From Rathayibacter sp. SD072 (lineage in GTDB: Bacteria > Actinomycetota > Actinomycetes > Actinomycetales > Microbacteriaceae): a stretch of DNA of 38,989 bases. How positions within the stretch are numbered: the first letter of the stretch is position 1; the number at the start of each line of letters is the position of its first letter. Where the stretch lies: assembly GCF_017355185.1 (NCBI RefSeq), contig NZ_JADILJ010000037.1, forward strand, positions 1 to 38,989. Direction: 5' to 3'. The notes below the pieces were generated by a model. The model did not search any database, had not been told where the DNA came from, and was given only the letters and a program-made list of their open reading frames with translations. Made by a program: the position numbers and the translations under genes. Shown here piece by piece: positions 31,237 through 38,989 of the stretch.

Positions 31237-31719
31237 TCAGGCGGGCGGGACGACCGCTCGCAGCACTCCCCCGGTGACCCGCACGAGCTCCGAGGCGCTC
31301 GTGGGGTAGACCGTGTGCGCGTGCCCCGCCGCCGCCCACACCGTGTCGAAGTCGGCGAGGGCCTCGTCGACCACGGTGCGCAGCCGGAGCGGATGACCGA
31401 CCGGTGCGACGCCTCCGATGGTCTGGCCCGTGGCCTCCTTGACCACCGAGGCGCTCGCCCGGCCGATCGTGCCGCCCAGTTCGCCTCCGAGCCAGCCCGT
31501 GTCGACACGGTGACCGCCGCTGGTGAGGACGAGCAGCGGCTTTTCGTCGAGCAGGAACACCAGCGAGTTCGCGATCTGGCCGGGCTCGATGCCGAGCGCC
31601 GCGGCCGCGAGGGCCGCCGTCGACGCGGCCTCGTCGAGCCAGCGCACGGGCGGACGCACTCCGTGCACGGCGAGATCGGCGAGGACGCGGTCGACCGCGG
31701 GATGACTCCGTTCGCTCAT
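31237..31719 (-). CDS. YbaK/ProX-type aminoacyl-tRNA deacylase
   Basis: A 160-residue single-domain editing protein that removes wrongly attached amino acids from tRNA, such as Cys- or Ala-tRNA-Pro. The core has IANSLVFLLDEKPLLVLTSGGHRVD with the Lys that typically positions the substrate, SVVKEATGQTIGGVAPVGHP with the GXXP-type loop, and TVYPTSASELVRVTGGVL at the C-terminus. ATG 31719 lies 19 bp after the alcohol dehydrogenase stop, so the two are probably co-transcribed. The exact tRNA specificity cannot be read. Confidence 0.87.
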   Translation of the reverse strand: MSERSHPAVDRVLADLAVHGVRPPVRWLDEAASTAALAAAALGIEPGQIANSLVFLLDEKPLLVLTSGGHRVDTGWLGGELGGTIGRASASVVKEATGQTIGGVAPVGHPLRLRTVVDEALADFDTVWAAAGHAHTVYPTSASELVRVTGGVLRAVVPPA

Positions 31720-31738
31720 GCCGCGAGGCTAGCGCGGA

Positions 31739-32785
31739 CTACTCCGCCATGGTCGCGACGTCGATGACGAAGCGGTAGCGCACATCGGAGGAGAGCACGC
31801 GCTCGTACGCCGCGTTGATCTCGGAGGCCGGGATCACCTCGACCTCGCTCGCGATGCCCTTCTCGGCGCAGAAGTCGAGCATCTCCTGGGTCTCGCGGAT
31901 GCCGCCGATGCCCGAGCCCGCGAAGGAGCGGCGGGCGCCGAACAGCGTGAAGACGTGCAGCGGCAGGGCCTCCGCCGGGGCGCCGACGTTGACCATGGTG
32001 CCGTTCAGGCGCAGCATGCCGAGGTAGGCGTCGAGGTCGAGCGGCGCGCTGACGGTGTTCAGGATGATGTCGAAGGTGTTCGCGAGGGTCGAGAACGTCT
32101 CCTCGTCCTTCGTCGCGTAGTAGTGGTCGGCGCCCAGGCGCAGGCCGTCGTCCTTCTTGCCGAGGGTCTGCGAGAGCACGGTGACCTCGGCGCCCATCGC
32201 GTGCGCGAACTGCACGGCCATGTGGCCCAGGCCGCCGAGTCCGACGACGGCGACCTTCTTGCCGGGGCCGGCGTTCCAGTGCGTCAGGGGCGAGTAGGTG
32301 GTGATGCCGGCGCACAGCAGCGGCGCGGCGGCCTCGTAGGGGATCGACTCCGGCACGCGCAGCACGAAGTCCTCGACGACCACGACGTGGGTGGAGTAGC
32401 CGCCCTGGGTGATCGTGCCGTCGCGGTCGACCGCGGCGTAGGTGCCGACGTTGCCCTTCAGGCAGTACTGCTCCTCGCCCGCGAGGCAGTTCTCGCACTC
32501 GCGGCAGGAGTTCACCATGCAGCCGACGCCGACGCGGTCGCCGACGGAGTGCTTCGAGACCTCGGAGCCGACCTCGGCGACGACGCCGACGATCTCGTGG
32601 CCGACGGTCAGCGGGTAGGCGACCGGTCCCCACTCGCCGCGCACGGTGTGGATGTCGGAGTGGCAGATGCCGGAGTAGGCGATCTCGATGAGGACGTCGT
32701 GCGGGCCGACGTCGCGGCGCTCGACGGTGGTCGGGATGAGCGGCTCGGTGGCGGACGGGGCGGCGTAGGCGGATACGGTGCGCAT
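31739..32785 (-). CDS. Zinc-dependent NAD(P) alcohol dehydrogenase
   Basis: A 348-residue medium-chain dehydrogenase, cinnamyl-alcohol-dehydrogenase/YahK-like. Catalytic zinc ligands are C41 in GICHSDIH and H63-E64 in TVGHEIVG. The structural zinc site is complete: C94-x2-C97-x2-C100-x7-C108. The nucleotide-binding loop is [20 protein letters not shown]. It likely reduces a broad range of aldehydes with NADPH. ATG 32785 has GAGGAG 7 nt upstream. It diverges from pxpA and precedes the YbaK-like gene. Substrate unknown. Confidence 0.9.
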   Translation of the reverse strand: MRTVSAYAAPSATEPLIPTTVERRDVGPHDVLIEIAYSGICHSDIHTVRGEWGPVAYPLTVGHEIVGVVAEVGSEVSKHSVGDRVGVGCMVNSCRECENCLAGEEQYCLKGNVGTYAAVDRDGTITQGGYSTHVVVVEDFVLRVPESIPYEAAAPLLCAGITTYSPLTHWNAGPGKKVAVVGLGGLGHMAVQFAHAMGAEVTVLSQTLGKKDDGLRLGADHYYATKDEETFSTLANTFDIILNTVSAPLDLDAYLGMLRLNGTMVNVGAPAEALPLHVFTLFGARRSFAGSGIGGIRETQEMLDFCAEKGIASEVEVIPASEINAAYERVLSSDVRYRFVIDVATMAE

Positions 32786-32888
32786 GGGTTCTCCTCGTGG
32801 GGCGGGCGCACTCGATGACGGGTCCGACGGGGGTGGGGGACGCGAGCGCGCCCGACAACGCTACTCTCGTCCGTCTGGACGGGAACCG

Positions 32889-32894
32889 TAGGCT
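32889..32894 (+). promoter_or_regulatory. Candidate -10 of pxpABC
   Basis: TAGGCT ends 7 nt before ATG 32902, again giving a probable leaderless transcript. TACTCT (32862-32867) is an alternative further upstream. Confidence 0.4.
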
Positions 32895-32901
32895 CGAGGG
32901 C

Positions 32902-33666
32902 ATGCGCAGCGCGATCGACCTCAACGCGGATCTCGGCGAGGGCTTCGGCGTCTGGCGACTCGGCGACGACGACGGGATCCTGCAGGTCGTCTCGAGCGCC
33001 AGCATCGCCTGCGGCTTCCACGCGGGCGATCCGTCGATCATGCTCGCCCGCTGCAGGACCGCGGCCGAGCGGGGAGTCGCGGTGGGCGCTCACGTGTCCT
33101 ACCGGGATCTCGCGGGCTTCGGACGGCGCGAGATCCCGGTGAGCCGCGACGAGCTCCATGCCGACGTCGTCTACCAGATCGGCGCGCTGGAGGCCGTGGC
33201 GCGGGCGGCCGGCACCCGGGTCCGCTACGTGAAGCCGCACGGCGCCCTGTACAACCGGATCGCGCACGACGAGGTCCAGGCCGAGGCCGTCGCCGTCGCC
33301 GTGCGCGACGCCGCACCCGGCCTGCCGATCCTCGGGCTCGCCTCCTCCGCCATCGAGCGCGCGGCCGCGGTCGCCGGCTCTCCCTTCGTCCGCGAAGCGT
33401 TCGTCGACCGCGGCTACCGCCCCGACGGCACCCTCGTGCCGCGCGCCGAGGCGGGCGCCCTCCTGGAGGATCCGGAGCTCATCGCCGCGCGAGCCGTGCG
33501 GATGGCCGTGGACGGCACGGTGCTCGATCGCGACGGCGGCGTCCTCGCCGTGGAGGTCGACTCTCTCTGCGTGCACGGGGACTCCCCCGGCGCTCTCGCC
33601 ACGGCCGTCGCGGTGCGTCGGGCCCTCGCGGAGGCGGGCGTCGCACTGGCACCCGCGGTGCGGTGA
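32902..33666 (+). CDS. pxpA: 5-oxoprolinase subunit A (LamB/YcsF)
   Basis: A 254-residue LamB/YcsF protein. It begins with the family hallmark IDLNADLGEGFGVW, then SIACGFHAGDPSIM, AHVSYRDLAGFGRREI, VKPHGALYNRIAHD and SLCVHGDSPGAL, the motifs shared by the family's polysaccharide-deacetylase-like fold. With PxpBC it hydrolyses 5-oxoproline (pyroglutamate) to glutamate using ATP. The frame is open above 32902, but that ATG gives the conserved N-terminus and directly follows a candidate -10. The stop overlaps pxpB by 4 nt (GTGA). Confidence 0.95.
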   Translation: MRSAIDLNADLGEGFGVWRLGDDDGILQVVSSASIACGFHAGDPSIMLARCRTAAERGVAVGAHVSYRDLAGFGRREIPVSRDELHADVVYQIGALEAVARAAGTRVRYVKPHGALYNRIAHDEVQAEAVAVAVRDAAPGLPILGLASSAIERAAAVAGSPFVREAFVDRGYRPDGTLVPRAEAGALLEDPELIAARAVRMAVDGTVLDRDGGVLAVEVDSLCVHGDSPGALATAVAVRRALAEAGVALAPAVR

Positions 33667-34295
33667 TCGAGGCGCGGCTGCTGCCCTCCGGCGACCGGGC
33701 CGTGCTCGTCGAGCTGGAGGGGCTGGACGAGGCGCTCGCGCTCGCGTCGGCTCTCGAGCGCTCGCGGCCGACCGGTGTCGTCGACCTGGTCCCCGCGACG
33801 AGGACCGTGCTGGTGGTGCTCGACCCCGACGTCCTGACCCCCGCGGAGGCGTCCCGCTGGGTCCGCGCCACCGCCGCGGTCACGAGCACCGGCACGGCGG
33901 CCGCCGCCGCCGGTCGAGTGCACACCCTCGACGTCCGCTACGACGGAACCGATCTCGGAAGCACAGCGGCGATCCTCGGGTGGAGTGCGGCCGAGCTGGT
34001 GGAGCGGCACACGACGACCGTGTGGCGTGCGGCGTTCGGAGGCTTCGCGCCCGGCTTCGCCTACCTGGTCCCACTCGGCGAGTGGCCGGAGGTGCCGCGC
34101 CGAGCAGAGCCCCGGACCGCAGTGCCGACGGGGTCGGTCGCGGTGGCGGGCCGCTACTCCGGGGTCTACCCCCGCTCCTCCCCCGGCGGCTGGCAGCTGC
34201 TCGGCTCCACCGCGGCCGCGCTCTGGGACGTCGAGCGGTCGCCGGCCGCGCTGCTCGCACCGGGAGACGAGATCCGGTTCCGGGAGGTGCCGTGA
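33663..34295 (+). CDS. pxpB: 5-oxoprolinase subunit B
   Basis: A 210-residue protein of the KipI/PxpB family, one half of the ATP-dependent oxoprolinase carboxyltransferase-like part. Family motifs are RLLPSGDRAVLVEL at the N-terminus, FGGFAPGFAYL in the middle, and VPTGSVAVAGRYSGVYPRSSPGGWQLLG, followed by GDEIRFREV. It starts at GTG 33663 inside the pxpA stop and overlaps pxpC the same way, which suggests strictly balanced production of the three subunits. Homologues were once described as KipI kinase inhibitors; the complete pxpABC operon favours the oxoprolinase role. Confidence 0.93.
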   Translation: MIEARLLPSGDRAVLVELEGLDEALALASALERSRPTGVVDLVPATRTVLVVLDPDVLTPAEASRWVRATAAVTSTGTAAAAAGRVHTLDVRYDGTDLGSTAAILGWSAAELVERHTTTVWRAAFGGFAPGFAYLVPLGEWPEVPRRAEPRTAVPTGSVAVAGRYSGVYPRSSPGGWQLLGSTAAALWDVERSPAALLAPGDEIRFREVP

Positions 34296-35176
34296 GCCTG
34301 CACGTCCTCGATCCGGGGGCCCTGGCGCTCGTGGAGGACCGCGGCCGGCCGGGGTCCGCGGCGATCGGAGTCGGCCGGTCGGGCGCGATGGACGCCGGCG
34401 CTCTGCGGCTCGGGAACCGGCTGCTGGGCAACCCCGTCGACGCCGCCGGGCTCGAGCTGCTCGGCGCGGGCTTCACGGCGAGCGCCGACCGTGACGTCTG
34501 GATCAGCCTGACCGGCGCGGACGGAGCCGCCTCGATCGATGGACGGACCGTCGACCGGGTGCTGCCGGTGCTGCTCCCGGCCGGCGGCGTGCTGCGGCTG
34601 GGTCCCCTCCGGGCGGGGGTCCGCCGCACGCTGACGGTGCGGGGCGGGGTCGACGTGCCGCAGGTGCTCGGCTCCCGCTCGCGCGACACGCTCGCGGGGC
34701 TGGGTCCGGAGCCCGTCGGCGCGGGAGACGTGCTCGGGGTGGGACCCTCGGCGGGACCCGTCGCCCCGCTGGACTGGTGGCCGTTCGACGCGCCCGGCCG
34801 GGACGCGGTGCTGGACGTGCATCCGGGGCCGCGCCTGGATCGCGTCCCGCCGGGGACCTGGCGGGCCCTGCTCGAGACGCCCTGGCGGGTGGGCTCCGCC
34901 GCCGACCGCGTCGGGCTCCGGCTGACCGGGATGCCGCTCGCGACCGCCGGAGGCGGCGAGCTGCCGAGCGAGGGAATGCTGCACGGCTCGGTGCAGCTGC
35001 CGCCGTCCGGGCTTCCGGTCGTCTTCGGACCGGACCACCCGGTCACGGGCGGCTACCCCGTCGTCGCGGTCGTCGACTCCGGAGCACTCGACCTCCTGGC
35101 GCAGCTCGCGCCGGGGGCCGCGGTGCGGTTCCGGGCCGTCGCGCCGGTCAGCGGGCGGCGCGCTCCGCGGCCGTGA
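34292..35176 (+). CDS. pxpC: 5-oxoprolinase subunit C
   Basis: A 294-residue KipA/PxpC-type subunit with the cyclophilin-like biotin-dependent carboxyltransferase domain. Hallmarks are [56 protein letters not shown] and [32 protein letters not shown]. It starts at GTG 34292 within the pxpB stop. Its last 29 bp overlap the 3' end of the convergent folD gene, so no intergenic terminator separates the two transcripts. Confidence 0.93.
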   Translation: MSLHVLDPGALALVEDRGRPGSAAIGVGRSGAMDAGALRLGNRLLGNPVDAAGLELLGAGFTASADRDVWISLTGADGAASIDGRTVDRVLPVLLPAGGVLRLGPLRAGVRRTLTVRGGVDVPQVLGSRSRDTLAGLGPEPVGAGDVLGVGPSAGPVAPLDWWPFDAPGRDAVLDVHPGPRLDRVPPGTWRALLETPWRVGSAADRVGLRLTGMPLATAGGGELPSEGMLHGSVQLPPSGLPVVFGPDHPVTGGYPVVAVVDSGALDLLAQLAPGAAVRFRAVAPVSGRRAPRP

Positions 35177-36029
35177 CCACGTTGTGGATCAGCATGGCGC
35201 GGGTCATCGGCCCCACTCCTCCGGGGACCGGTGAGAGCCAGCCCGCGACCTCGGCGACGCCGGGGGCGACGTCGCCGGTGAGCTTCGCCTTGCCCGTCTC
35301 GGGGTTCTCGACGCGGGTGATGCCCACGTCCAGCACGGCCGCGCCGGGCTTCACCCAGTCGGCGGCGATGAGACCGGGGACGCCCACCGCGGCGACCACG
35401 ATGTCGGCGCGGCGCACCTCCTCGGCGAGGTCCGTCGTGCGGGAGTGCGTGAGGGTGACCGTCGCGTCGAGGCCCTTGCGGGTGAGCAGGAGGCCCAGCG
35501 GACGGCCGACGGTGAGTCCGCGTCCCACCACGACGACGTGCCTGCCCGACAGCGGGATGTCGTGGCGCTGCAGCATCTCGACGACACCGGCGGGCGTGCA
35601 GGGCAGCGGGCTGTCGAGCTCGCCCTCGACGCCGAGGACCAGTCGGCCCAGGTTCGTCGGGTGCAGGCCGTCGGCGTCCTTGTCCGGGTCCATGAGCTCG
35701 AGCATCGCGTTCTCGTCGATGCCCTTCGGCAGCGGCAGCTGGATGATGTAGCCGGTCACCGCGTCGGACTCGTTGAGCTGGCGGATGGCGCTGCGGATGT
35801 CCGCGGCGGAGGCCGTCGCGGGCAGGTCGACGCGGATCGACTCGATCCCCACCTCCGCGCAGTCGCGGTGCTTGCCGGCGACGTAGGAGCGGGACGCGGG
35901 GTCGTCGCCGACCAGGAGCGTGCCGAGCCCGGGCACGACGCCCTTCTCGCGCAGTGCGGCCACGCGCACCGCGATCTCGGCCTTGACCGCCGCCGCCGTG
36001 GCGACTCCGTCGAGTACCTGTGCCGTCAT
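35148..36029 (-). CDS. folD: Methylenetetrahydrofolate dehydrogenase/cyclohydrolase
   Basis: A 293-residue bifunctional enzyme interconverting methylene-, methenyl- and 10-formyl-tetrahydrofolate with NADP. The catalytic segment [14 protein letters not shown] carries the family YxxxK residues. [13 protein letters not shown] and [11 protein letters not shown] are conserved, as is the dinucleotide loop [20 protein letters not shown] 36029 fits the family. It follows glyA on the same strand across a 141-bp gap filled with hairpins, so it is at least partly separable from the riboswitch-controlled glyA transcript. It converges with and overlaps pxpC by 29 bp. Confidence 0.95.
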   Translation of the reverse strand: MTAQVLDGVATAAAVKAEIAVRVAALREKGVVPGLGTLLVGDDPASRSYVAGKHRDCAEVGIESIRVDLPATASAADIRSAIRQLNESDAVTGYIIQLPLPKGIDENAMLELMDPDKDADGLHPTNLGRLVLGVEGELDSPLPCTPAGVVEMLQRHDIPLSGRHVVVVGRGLTVGRPLGLLLTRKGLDATVTLTHSRTTDLAEEVRRADIVVAAVGVPGLIAADWVKPGAAVLDVGITRVENPETGKAKLTGDVAPGVAEVAGWLSPVPGGVGPMTRAMLIHNVVTAAERAAR

Positions 36030-36066
36030 CTCGTCACTCCTCGTGTTCGACCGGTGCGCCCGGGCA

Positions 36067-36180
36067 CGGCGGAGGCGGGGGACGCCTCCGCCGACCGTGG
36101 CGCGGGATGAGCCCGACGGGCTCGATCGGGATCCGCGGAGCCCGGTGCCGGGACTCCGCGGATCACGGGCTCAGAGCCCG
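36067..36180 (-). terminator. Hairpin array between glyA and folD
   Basis: Four strong inverted repeats occur: CGGGCTC/GAGCCCG (36166-36180) over the glyA stop; a large compound hairpin with an 11-bp outer stem (36130-36140/36154-36164) and an inner CCCGG/CCGGG; GAGCCC/GGGCTC (36109-36123); and an 11-bp stem with GGGGA loop (36067-36077/36083-36093). The first and third units are complementary and could pair with each other. Likely a terminator for glyA with read-through control of folD. Confidence 0.65.
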
Positions 36181-37475
36181 GGGTAGAGCGGGAAGTCGTC
36201 GGTGAGACGACCGACGCGCGCCCGCAGCGCCTGCAGGTCGGCGGCGGGCTTGAGCGCCTCGGCGATGACGTCGGCGACCTCGGCGAACTCGTTCTCACCG
36301 AAGCCGCGCGTGGCGAGCGCGGGCGTGCCGATCCGGAGCCCCGAGGTGACCATGGGCGGACGCGGGTCGAACGGCACCGCGTTGCGGTTCACCGTGATGC
36401 CGACCTCGTGGAGGCGGTCCTCGGCCTGCTGGCCGTCGAGCGGCGAGTTGCGCAGGTCGGCGAGCACGAGGTGCACGTCGGTGCCGCCGGTGAGCACGTC
36501 GATGCCCTCGGCCTTCGCGTCGGGCGCGGTGAGGCGCTCGGCGAGGATCTGCGCGCCGCGGATGGTCCGCGCCTGGCGCTCGGCGAACTCCGCCTCGCCC
36601 GCGAGCTTGAAGGCCGTGGCCTTCGCCGCGATGACGTGCATGAGCGGACCGCCCTGCTGGCCGGGGAACACGGCCGAGTTGAGCTTCTTGGCGTACTCCT
36701 GCTTGGACAGGATGAGACCCGAGCGCGGACCGGCGAGCGTCTTGTGCACGGTGGTGGTGACGACGTCGGCGTGCGGGACGGGCGACGGGTGCAGCCCGGC
36801 GGCGACGAGACCGGCGAAGTGCGCCATGTCGACCCAGAGCTTCGCGCCGACCTCGTCGGCGATGGCGCGGAACGCCTCGAAGTCGAGGTGGCGGGGGTAG
36901 GCCGACCAGCCGGCGATGAGCACCTGCGGGCGGACCTCGAGCGCCTTCTCGCGGACGACGTCCATGTCGATGCGGAACGACTGCGGGTCGACGCCGTAGG
37001 CGGTCGCGTTGTAGAGCTTGCCCGAGAAGTTGAGCTTCATGCCGTGCGTCAGGTGGCCGCCGTGGGCGAGCTCGAGACCGAGGATCGTGTCGCCGGGCTG
37101 GATCAGCGCGGCGAGCGCGGCCGCGTTCGCGGTGGCTCCGGAGTGGGGCTGGACGTTCGCGAACTCGGCGCCGAACAAGGCCTTGGCGCGGTCGATCGCG
37201 AGCTGCTCGGCGACGTCGACGAACTCGCAGCCGCCGTAGTAGCGGCGGCCAGGGTAGCCCTCGGCGTACTTGTTGGTCAGGACCGAGCCCTGCGACTCGA
37301 GGATCGCGCGCGGCACGAAGTTCTCGCTCGCGATCATCTCGAGGTAGCCGCGCTGGCGGTCGAGCTCCTGCTGCAGGACGGCGGCGATCTCGGGATCGAC
37401 GACCGAGACGGGCTGGTCGAACGACGCCGACGCTCCGGTGCTCGAGGTCTGGCTCTGGGCGGGGGAAGTGGACAC
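36171..37475 (-). CDS. glyA: Serine hydroxymethyltransferase
   Basis: A 434-residue PLP enzyme converting serine and tetrahydrofolate to glycine and methylene-tetrahydrofolate. The PLP Lys is K245 in [14 protein letters not shown]. Other conserved segments are [39 protein letters not shown] and [19 protein letters not shown]. An N-terminal Ser/Ala/Gln-rich extension of about 23 residues precedes the usual family start. GTG 37475 is supported by AAGGAGCG 7 nt upstream. The leader contains a ZTP riboswitch. Feeds one-carbon units to FolD, encoded downstream. Confidence 0.96.
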   Translation of the reverse strand: MSTSPAQSQTSSTGASASFDQPVSVVDPEIAAVLQQELDRQRGYLEMIASENFVPRAILESQGSVLTNKYAEGYPGRRYYGGCEFVDVAEQLAIDRAKALFGAEFANVQPHSGATANAAALAALIQPGDTILGLELAHGGHLTHGMKLNFSGKLYNATAYGVDPQSFRIDMDVVREKALEVRPQVLIAGWSAYPRHLDFEAFRAIADEVGAKLWVDMAHFAGLVAAGLHPSPVPHADVVTTTVHKTLAGPRSGLILSKQEYAKKLNSAVFPGQQGGPLMHVIAAKATAFKLAGEAEFAERQARTIRGAQILAERLTAPDAKAEGIDVLTGGTDVHLVLADLRNSPLDGQQAEDRLHEVGITVNRNAVPFDPRPPMVTSGLRIGTPALATRGFGENEFAEVADVIAEALKPAADLQALRARVGRLTDDFPLYPGL

Positions 37476-37569
37476 GGACGCTCCTTGACTGGGAAACGGA
37501 GGGTGCCCGCACCGGCGCATCGAGGCGACTCGGCGCGTACGGGCGACCCGGACTACGGTATCCGTTCCA

Positions 37570-37660
37570 GCCCAGGCGTGCGGCGGGAAAAGTGTCCGGG
37601 GGCGAACCCGGAGGAGGTGCCGCTCCCTGATGGTCACCCATCCGAACGCCAGTCGCGACG
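37570..37660 (-). promoter_or_regulatory. ZTP (pfl) riboswitch upstream of glyA
   Basis: On the minus strand, the leader reads GCGACTGGCG (37655-37646), then a short hairpin loop with TGGGTGACCA (37640-37631), then AGGGAGCG (37628-37621), a variable insert with a CCGGG/CCCGG hairpin, and finally CCGCACGCCTGGGC (37583-37570). CTGGCG..GGGAG..CCGC..GCCTGGGC in this order is the conserved core of the ZTP riboswitch, which senses ZMP/ZTP and raises expression of purine and one-carbon genes. GCGGC/GCCGC can close the pseudoknot-side stem. Downstream, GGAACGGA (37568-37561) can pair with TCCGTTTCC (37500-37492), a possible expression platform. Confidence 0.88.
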
Positions 37661-37665
37661 CGGCC

Positions 37666-37671
37666 AGTGTA
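37666..37671 (-). promoter_or_regulatory. -10 element of glyA leader
   Basis: TACACT on the minus strand, a few bases before the riboswitch 5' end, so transcription probably starts near 37659. The -35 region (CTGTCG, 37694-37689) is weak. Confidence 0.5.
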
Positions 37672-37765
37672 GCAACGCGAGCGCCGTCCGACAGGTCGCG
37701 CCCGCGCGCGAGCATCCCTCGGCTCTGTGCCAGGATCGTGCGGTCGACGAGCGGAGGAGGGCGCT

Positions 37766-38989
37766 GTGGCGAGCACGCACCGGGCGCAGCCCTCTCCCCG
37801 CCGCAGGACCGCGCGAGCGTCGGCGGCTCCGGGCGATGCCGATCTGATCGCCCTCGTGCGCGAGGGAGATGCGGCCGCCTCGGCCGAGCTGTGGCGGCGC
37901 CACGCGTCGGCGGCGCGCTCCCTCGCCCGGGCCTGGTCCTCGCTCGACGCCGACGACCTCGTGTCGGAGGCGTTCCTGCGCACTCTCGACGCGATCGCGA
38001 AGGGCGGCGGTCCGGAGGGGGCGTTCCGCCCGTACCTGTTCACCGCCGTCCGCAACGCCGCCGCGACAGGGGGGCGGCGCAGCGGGCGCGAGCAGCCGCT
38101 GGACGCGATCGGCGGGGTCGCCGCCGATGACGACGGCCCGGAGGAGCTCGCACTCGCCGCGCTCGACCGCGACCTCGGCATCCGCGCGTTCCGCGCCCTG
38201 CCGGCGCGCTGGCAGGAGGTGCTCTGGTACACCGCCGTCGAGGGGATGACGCCCGCCGAGGCCGCCCCGCTGCTCGGTCTGCGGCCCAACGGAGTCGCCG
38301 CACTCGGCCACCGCGCCCGGGAGGGGCTGCGCGGGGAGTGGATCCAGCAGCACGTCAGCGTCACGGCGGCGGAGGGCGAGTGCCGCTGGGTGCTCCAGCA
38401 GGCCGGGGCCCACACCCGCGGGCGCCTCGCGCTCCGCGACCGTCGGCGCGCGGACGCCCACCTCGAGGAGTGCCCGTCGTGCCGTGGCGCCCTCGCCGAG
38501 GCGGCCGGGGCGAGCGCGCGTCTGGCGGTGGCGCTGCTGCCGCTCGTGGCCGGGGTCGGCGGCGCGACCGCCTACGCCGCGGCGGGCGGGGCCGGCGGGG
38601 CACCGGTCGCGGGCACGACGGGCGGAGCGGCCGCGGGCACGACAGGCGGAGCGGCGGCGGGCGCGGTGACGACCGGCAGCGCCTCCCTCGTCGCGGCGAT
38701 CGCTGCGGCGGGAGTGCTGCTGGTCGCCGGGATCGCGGTGGCGGCGCTGGTCCCTCCCGGCCCGACCCCGGGCGAGCAGGGCTTCGCCGCCCCCGCGAGC
38801 CCCGTAGCGCGGGCTGACTCCGGCGAGGACGCCGTGCCGCCGTCGCCCCCGACGGTCGCATCGCCGCCGACCGTCGTCTCGCCCCCGACCGTCGCCGTAC
38901 CGCCGGCCCCCGCCTCGACGGCACCTGTCCCGGCCAGCACCACGACGGTGACCCCCCCGCCGATCGGTGCTCCTCCTCCGTCCGGCACC
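37766..38989 (+). CDS. ECF sigma factor fused to anti-sigma module (3' partial)
   Basis: The reading frame stays open for 408 codons to the window edge. Residues about 24-100 form sigma region 2 ([53 protein letters not shown]). About 138-190 form region 4 ([31 protein letters not shown], then [15 protein letters not shown]). A zinc-finger anti-sigma motif follows: H232-x3-C236-x2-C239 (AHLEECPSC). Then come hydrophobic segments (about 252-272 and 307-329) separated by a GTTGGAAA repeat, and a Pro-rich tail with repeated PPTV units. GTG 37766 has GGAGGAGG 6 nt upstream; CAGGAT (37731-37736) may be the -10. The protein is thus a membrane-tethered sigma factor carrying its own ZAS-like domain. 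The C-terminal domain lies outside the window. Confidence 0.82.
   Translation, partial: MASTHRAQPSPRRRTARASAAPGDADLIALVREGDAAASAELWRRHASAARSLARAWSSLDADDLVSEAFLRTLDAIAKGGGPEGAFRPYLFTAVRNAAATGGRRSGREQPLDAIGGVAADDDGPEELALAALDRDLGIRAFRALPARWQEVLWYTAVEGMTPAEAAPLLGLRPNGVAALGHRAREGLRGEWIQQHVSVTAAEGECRWVLQQAGAHTRGRLALRDRRRADAHLEECPSCRGALAEAAGASARLAVALLPLVAGVGGATAYAAAGGAGGAPVAGTTGGAAAGTTGGAAAGAVTTGSASLVAAIAAAGVLLVAGIAVAALVPPGPTPGEQGFAAPASPVARADSGEDAVPPSPPTVASPPTVVSPPTVAVPPAPASTAPVPASTTTVTPPPIGAPPPSGT

Noticed and set aside
1-38989. CRISPR arrays, insertion sequences, phage or conjugative genes, rRNA
   Set aside because: No regularly spaced repeats, transposase or integrase signatures, or rRNA sequence were found on reading both strands.

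Overview
The window is high-GC DNA with GTG, TTG and leaderless-looking starts, and it carries mycothiol synthase (mshD), a GlnR-type orphan regulator, SenX3/RegX3 and a polyphosphate kinase-MutT1 pair. This is chromosomal Actinomycetota. Small proteins that resemble families I know from Microbacteriaceae (DUF7882-like, DUF3072) and a palindrome of the GATCGAGTAGC..GTATCGAGATC type point to that family, perhaps close to Rathayibacter or Curtobacterium. That placement is inference. No mobile element, prophage or CRISPR array was seen.

Layout. 1-4071: senX3-regX3 (minus strand) diverge from phoU, followed by a repeat-bearing gap and a phosphoglycerate mutase gene. 4120-7439: a SAM methyltransferase and two CNNM/CBS (hemolysin C-type) membrane proteins. 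7455-10787 (minus): a FUSC transporter-like protein, a YgfZ-type folate-binding protein, a nitrobindin-like heme protein, a 36-residue membrane protein and a small membrane protein. 10863-19870: glnR, mshD, ppk, mutT1 and pstSCAB. 19943-21773 (minus): a SigK-like ECF sigma factor with an RskA-like anti-sigma factor and a small membrane protein. 22051-25498: a tRNA-Lys(UUU) and a group of small, poorly known proteins. 25599-31149: DUF445, aldose epimerase and DeoR regulator genes diverging from galTK. 31237-37475: YbaK-like deacylase, zinc alcohol dehydrogenase, 5-oxoprolinase pxpABC, folD and glyA. The right edge holds a gene for an ECF sigma factor fused to its own zinc-finger anti-sigma/membrane module; it runs off the window.

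How it fits together. The first 20 kb gathers almost a whole phosphate-starvation system: sensor and regulator (SenX3/RegX3), PhoU, high-affinity uptake (PstSCAB), polyphosphate synthesis (Ppk) and a Nudix partner. Two clear 11-bp-phased direct repeats of GTTCACC type, one before pstS and one before ppk, sit at the same distance (38 nt) from a candidate -10 element, so both operons are probably RegX3 targets. In mycobacteria these genes lie in several separate loci (senX3-regX3-gpm, glnR-mshD-phoT, ppk-mutT1); here they are merged. Upstream of glyA the sequence matches a ZTP (pfl) riboswitch, linking one-carbon genes glyA and folD to the purine intermediate ZMP/ZTP.

Several genes have a TAnnnT-like or similar -10 element 6-8 nt before the start codon, which suggests frequent leaderless transcripts. 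Many transcription units end in strong, often bidirectional hairpins without long T tracts.
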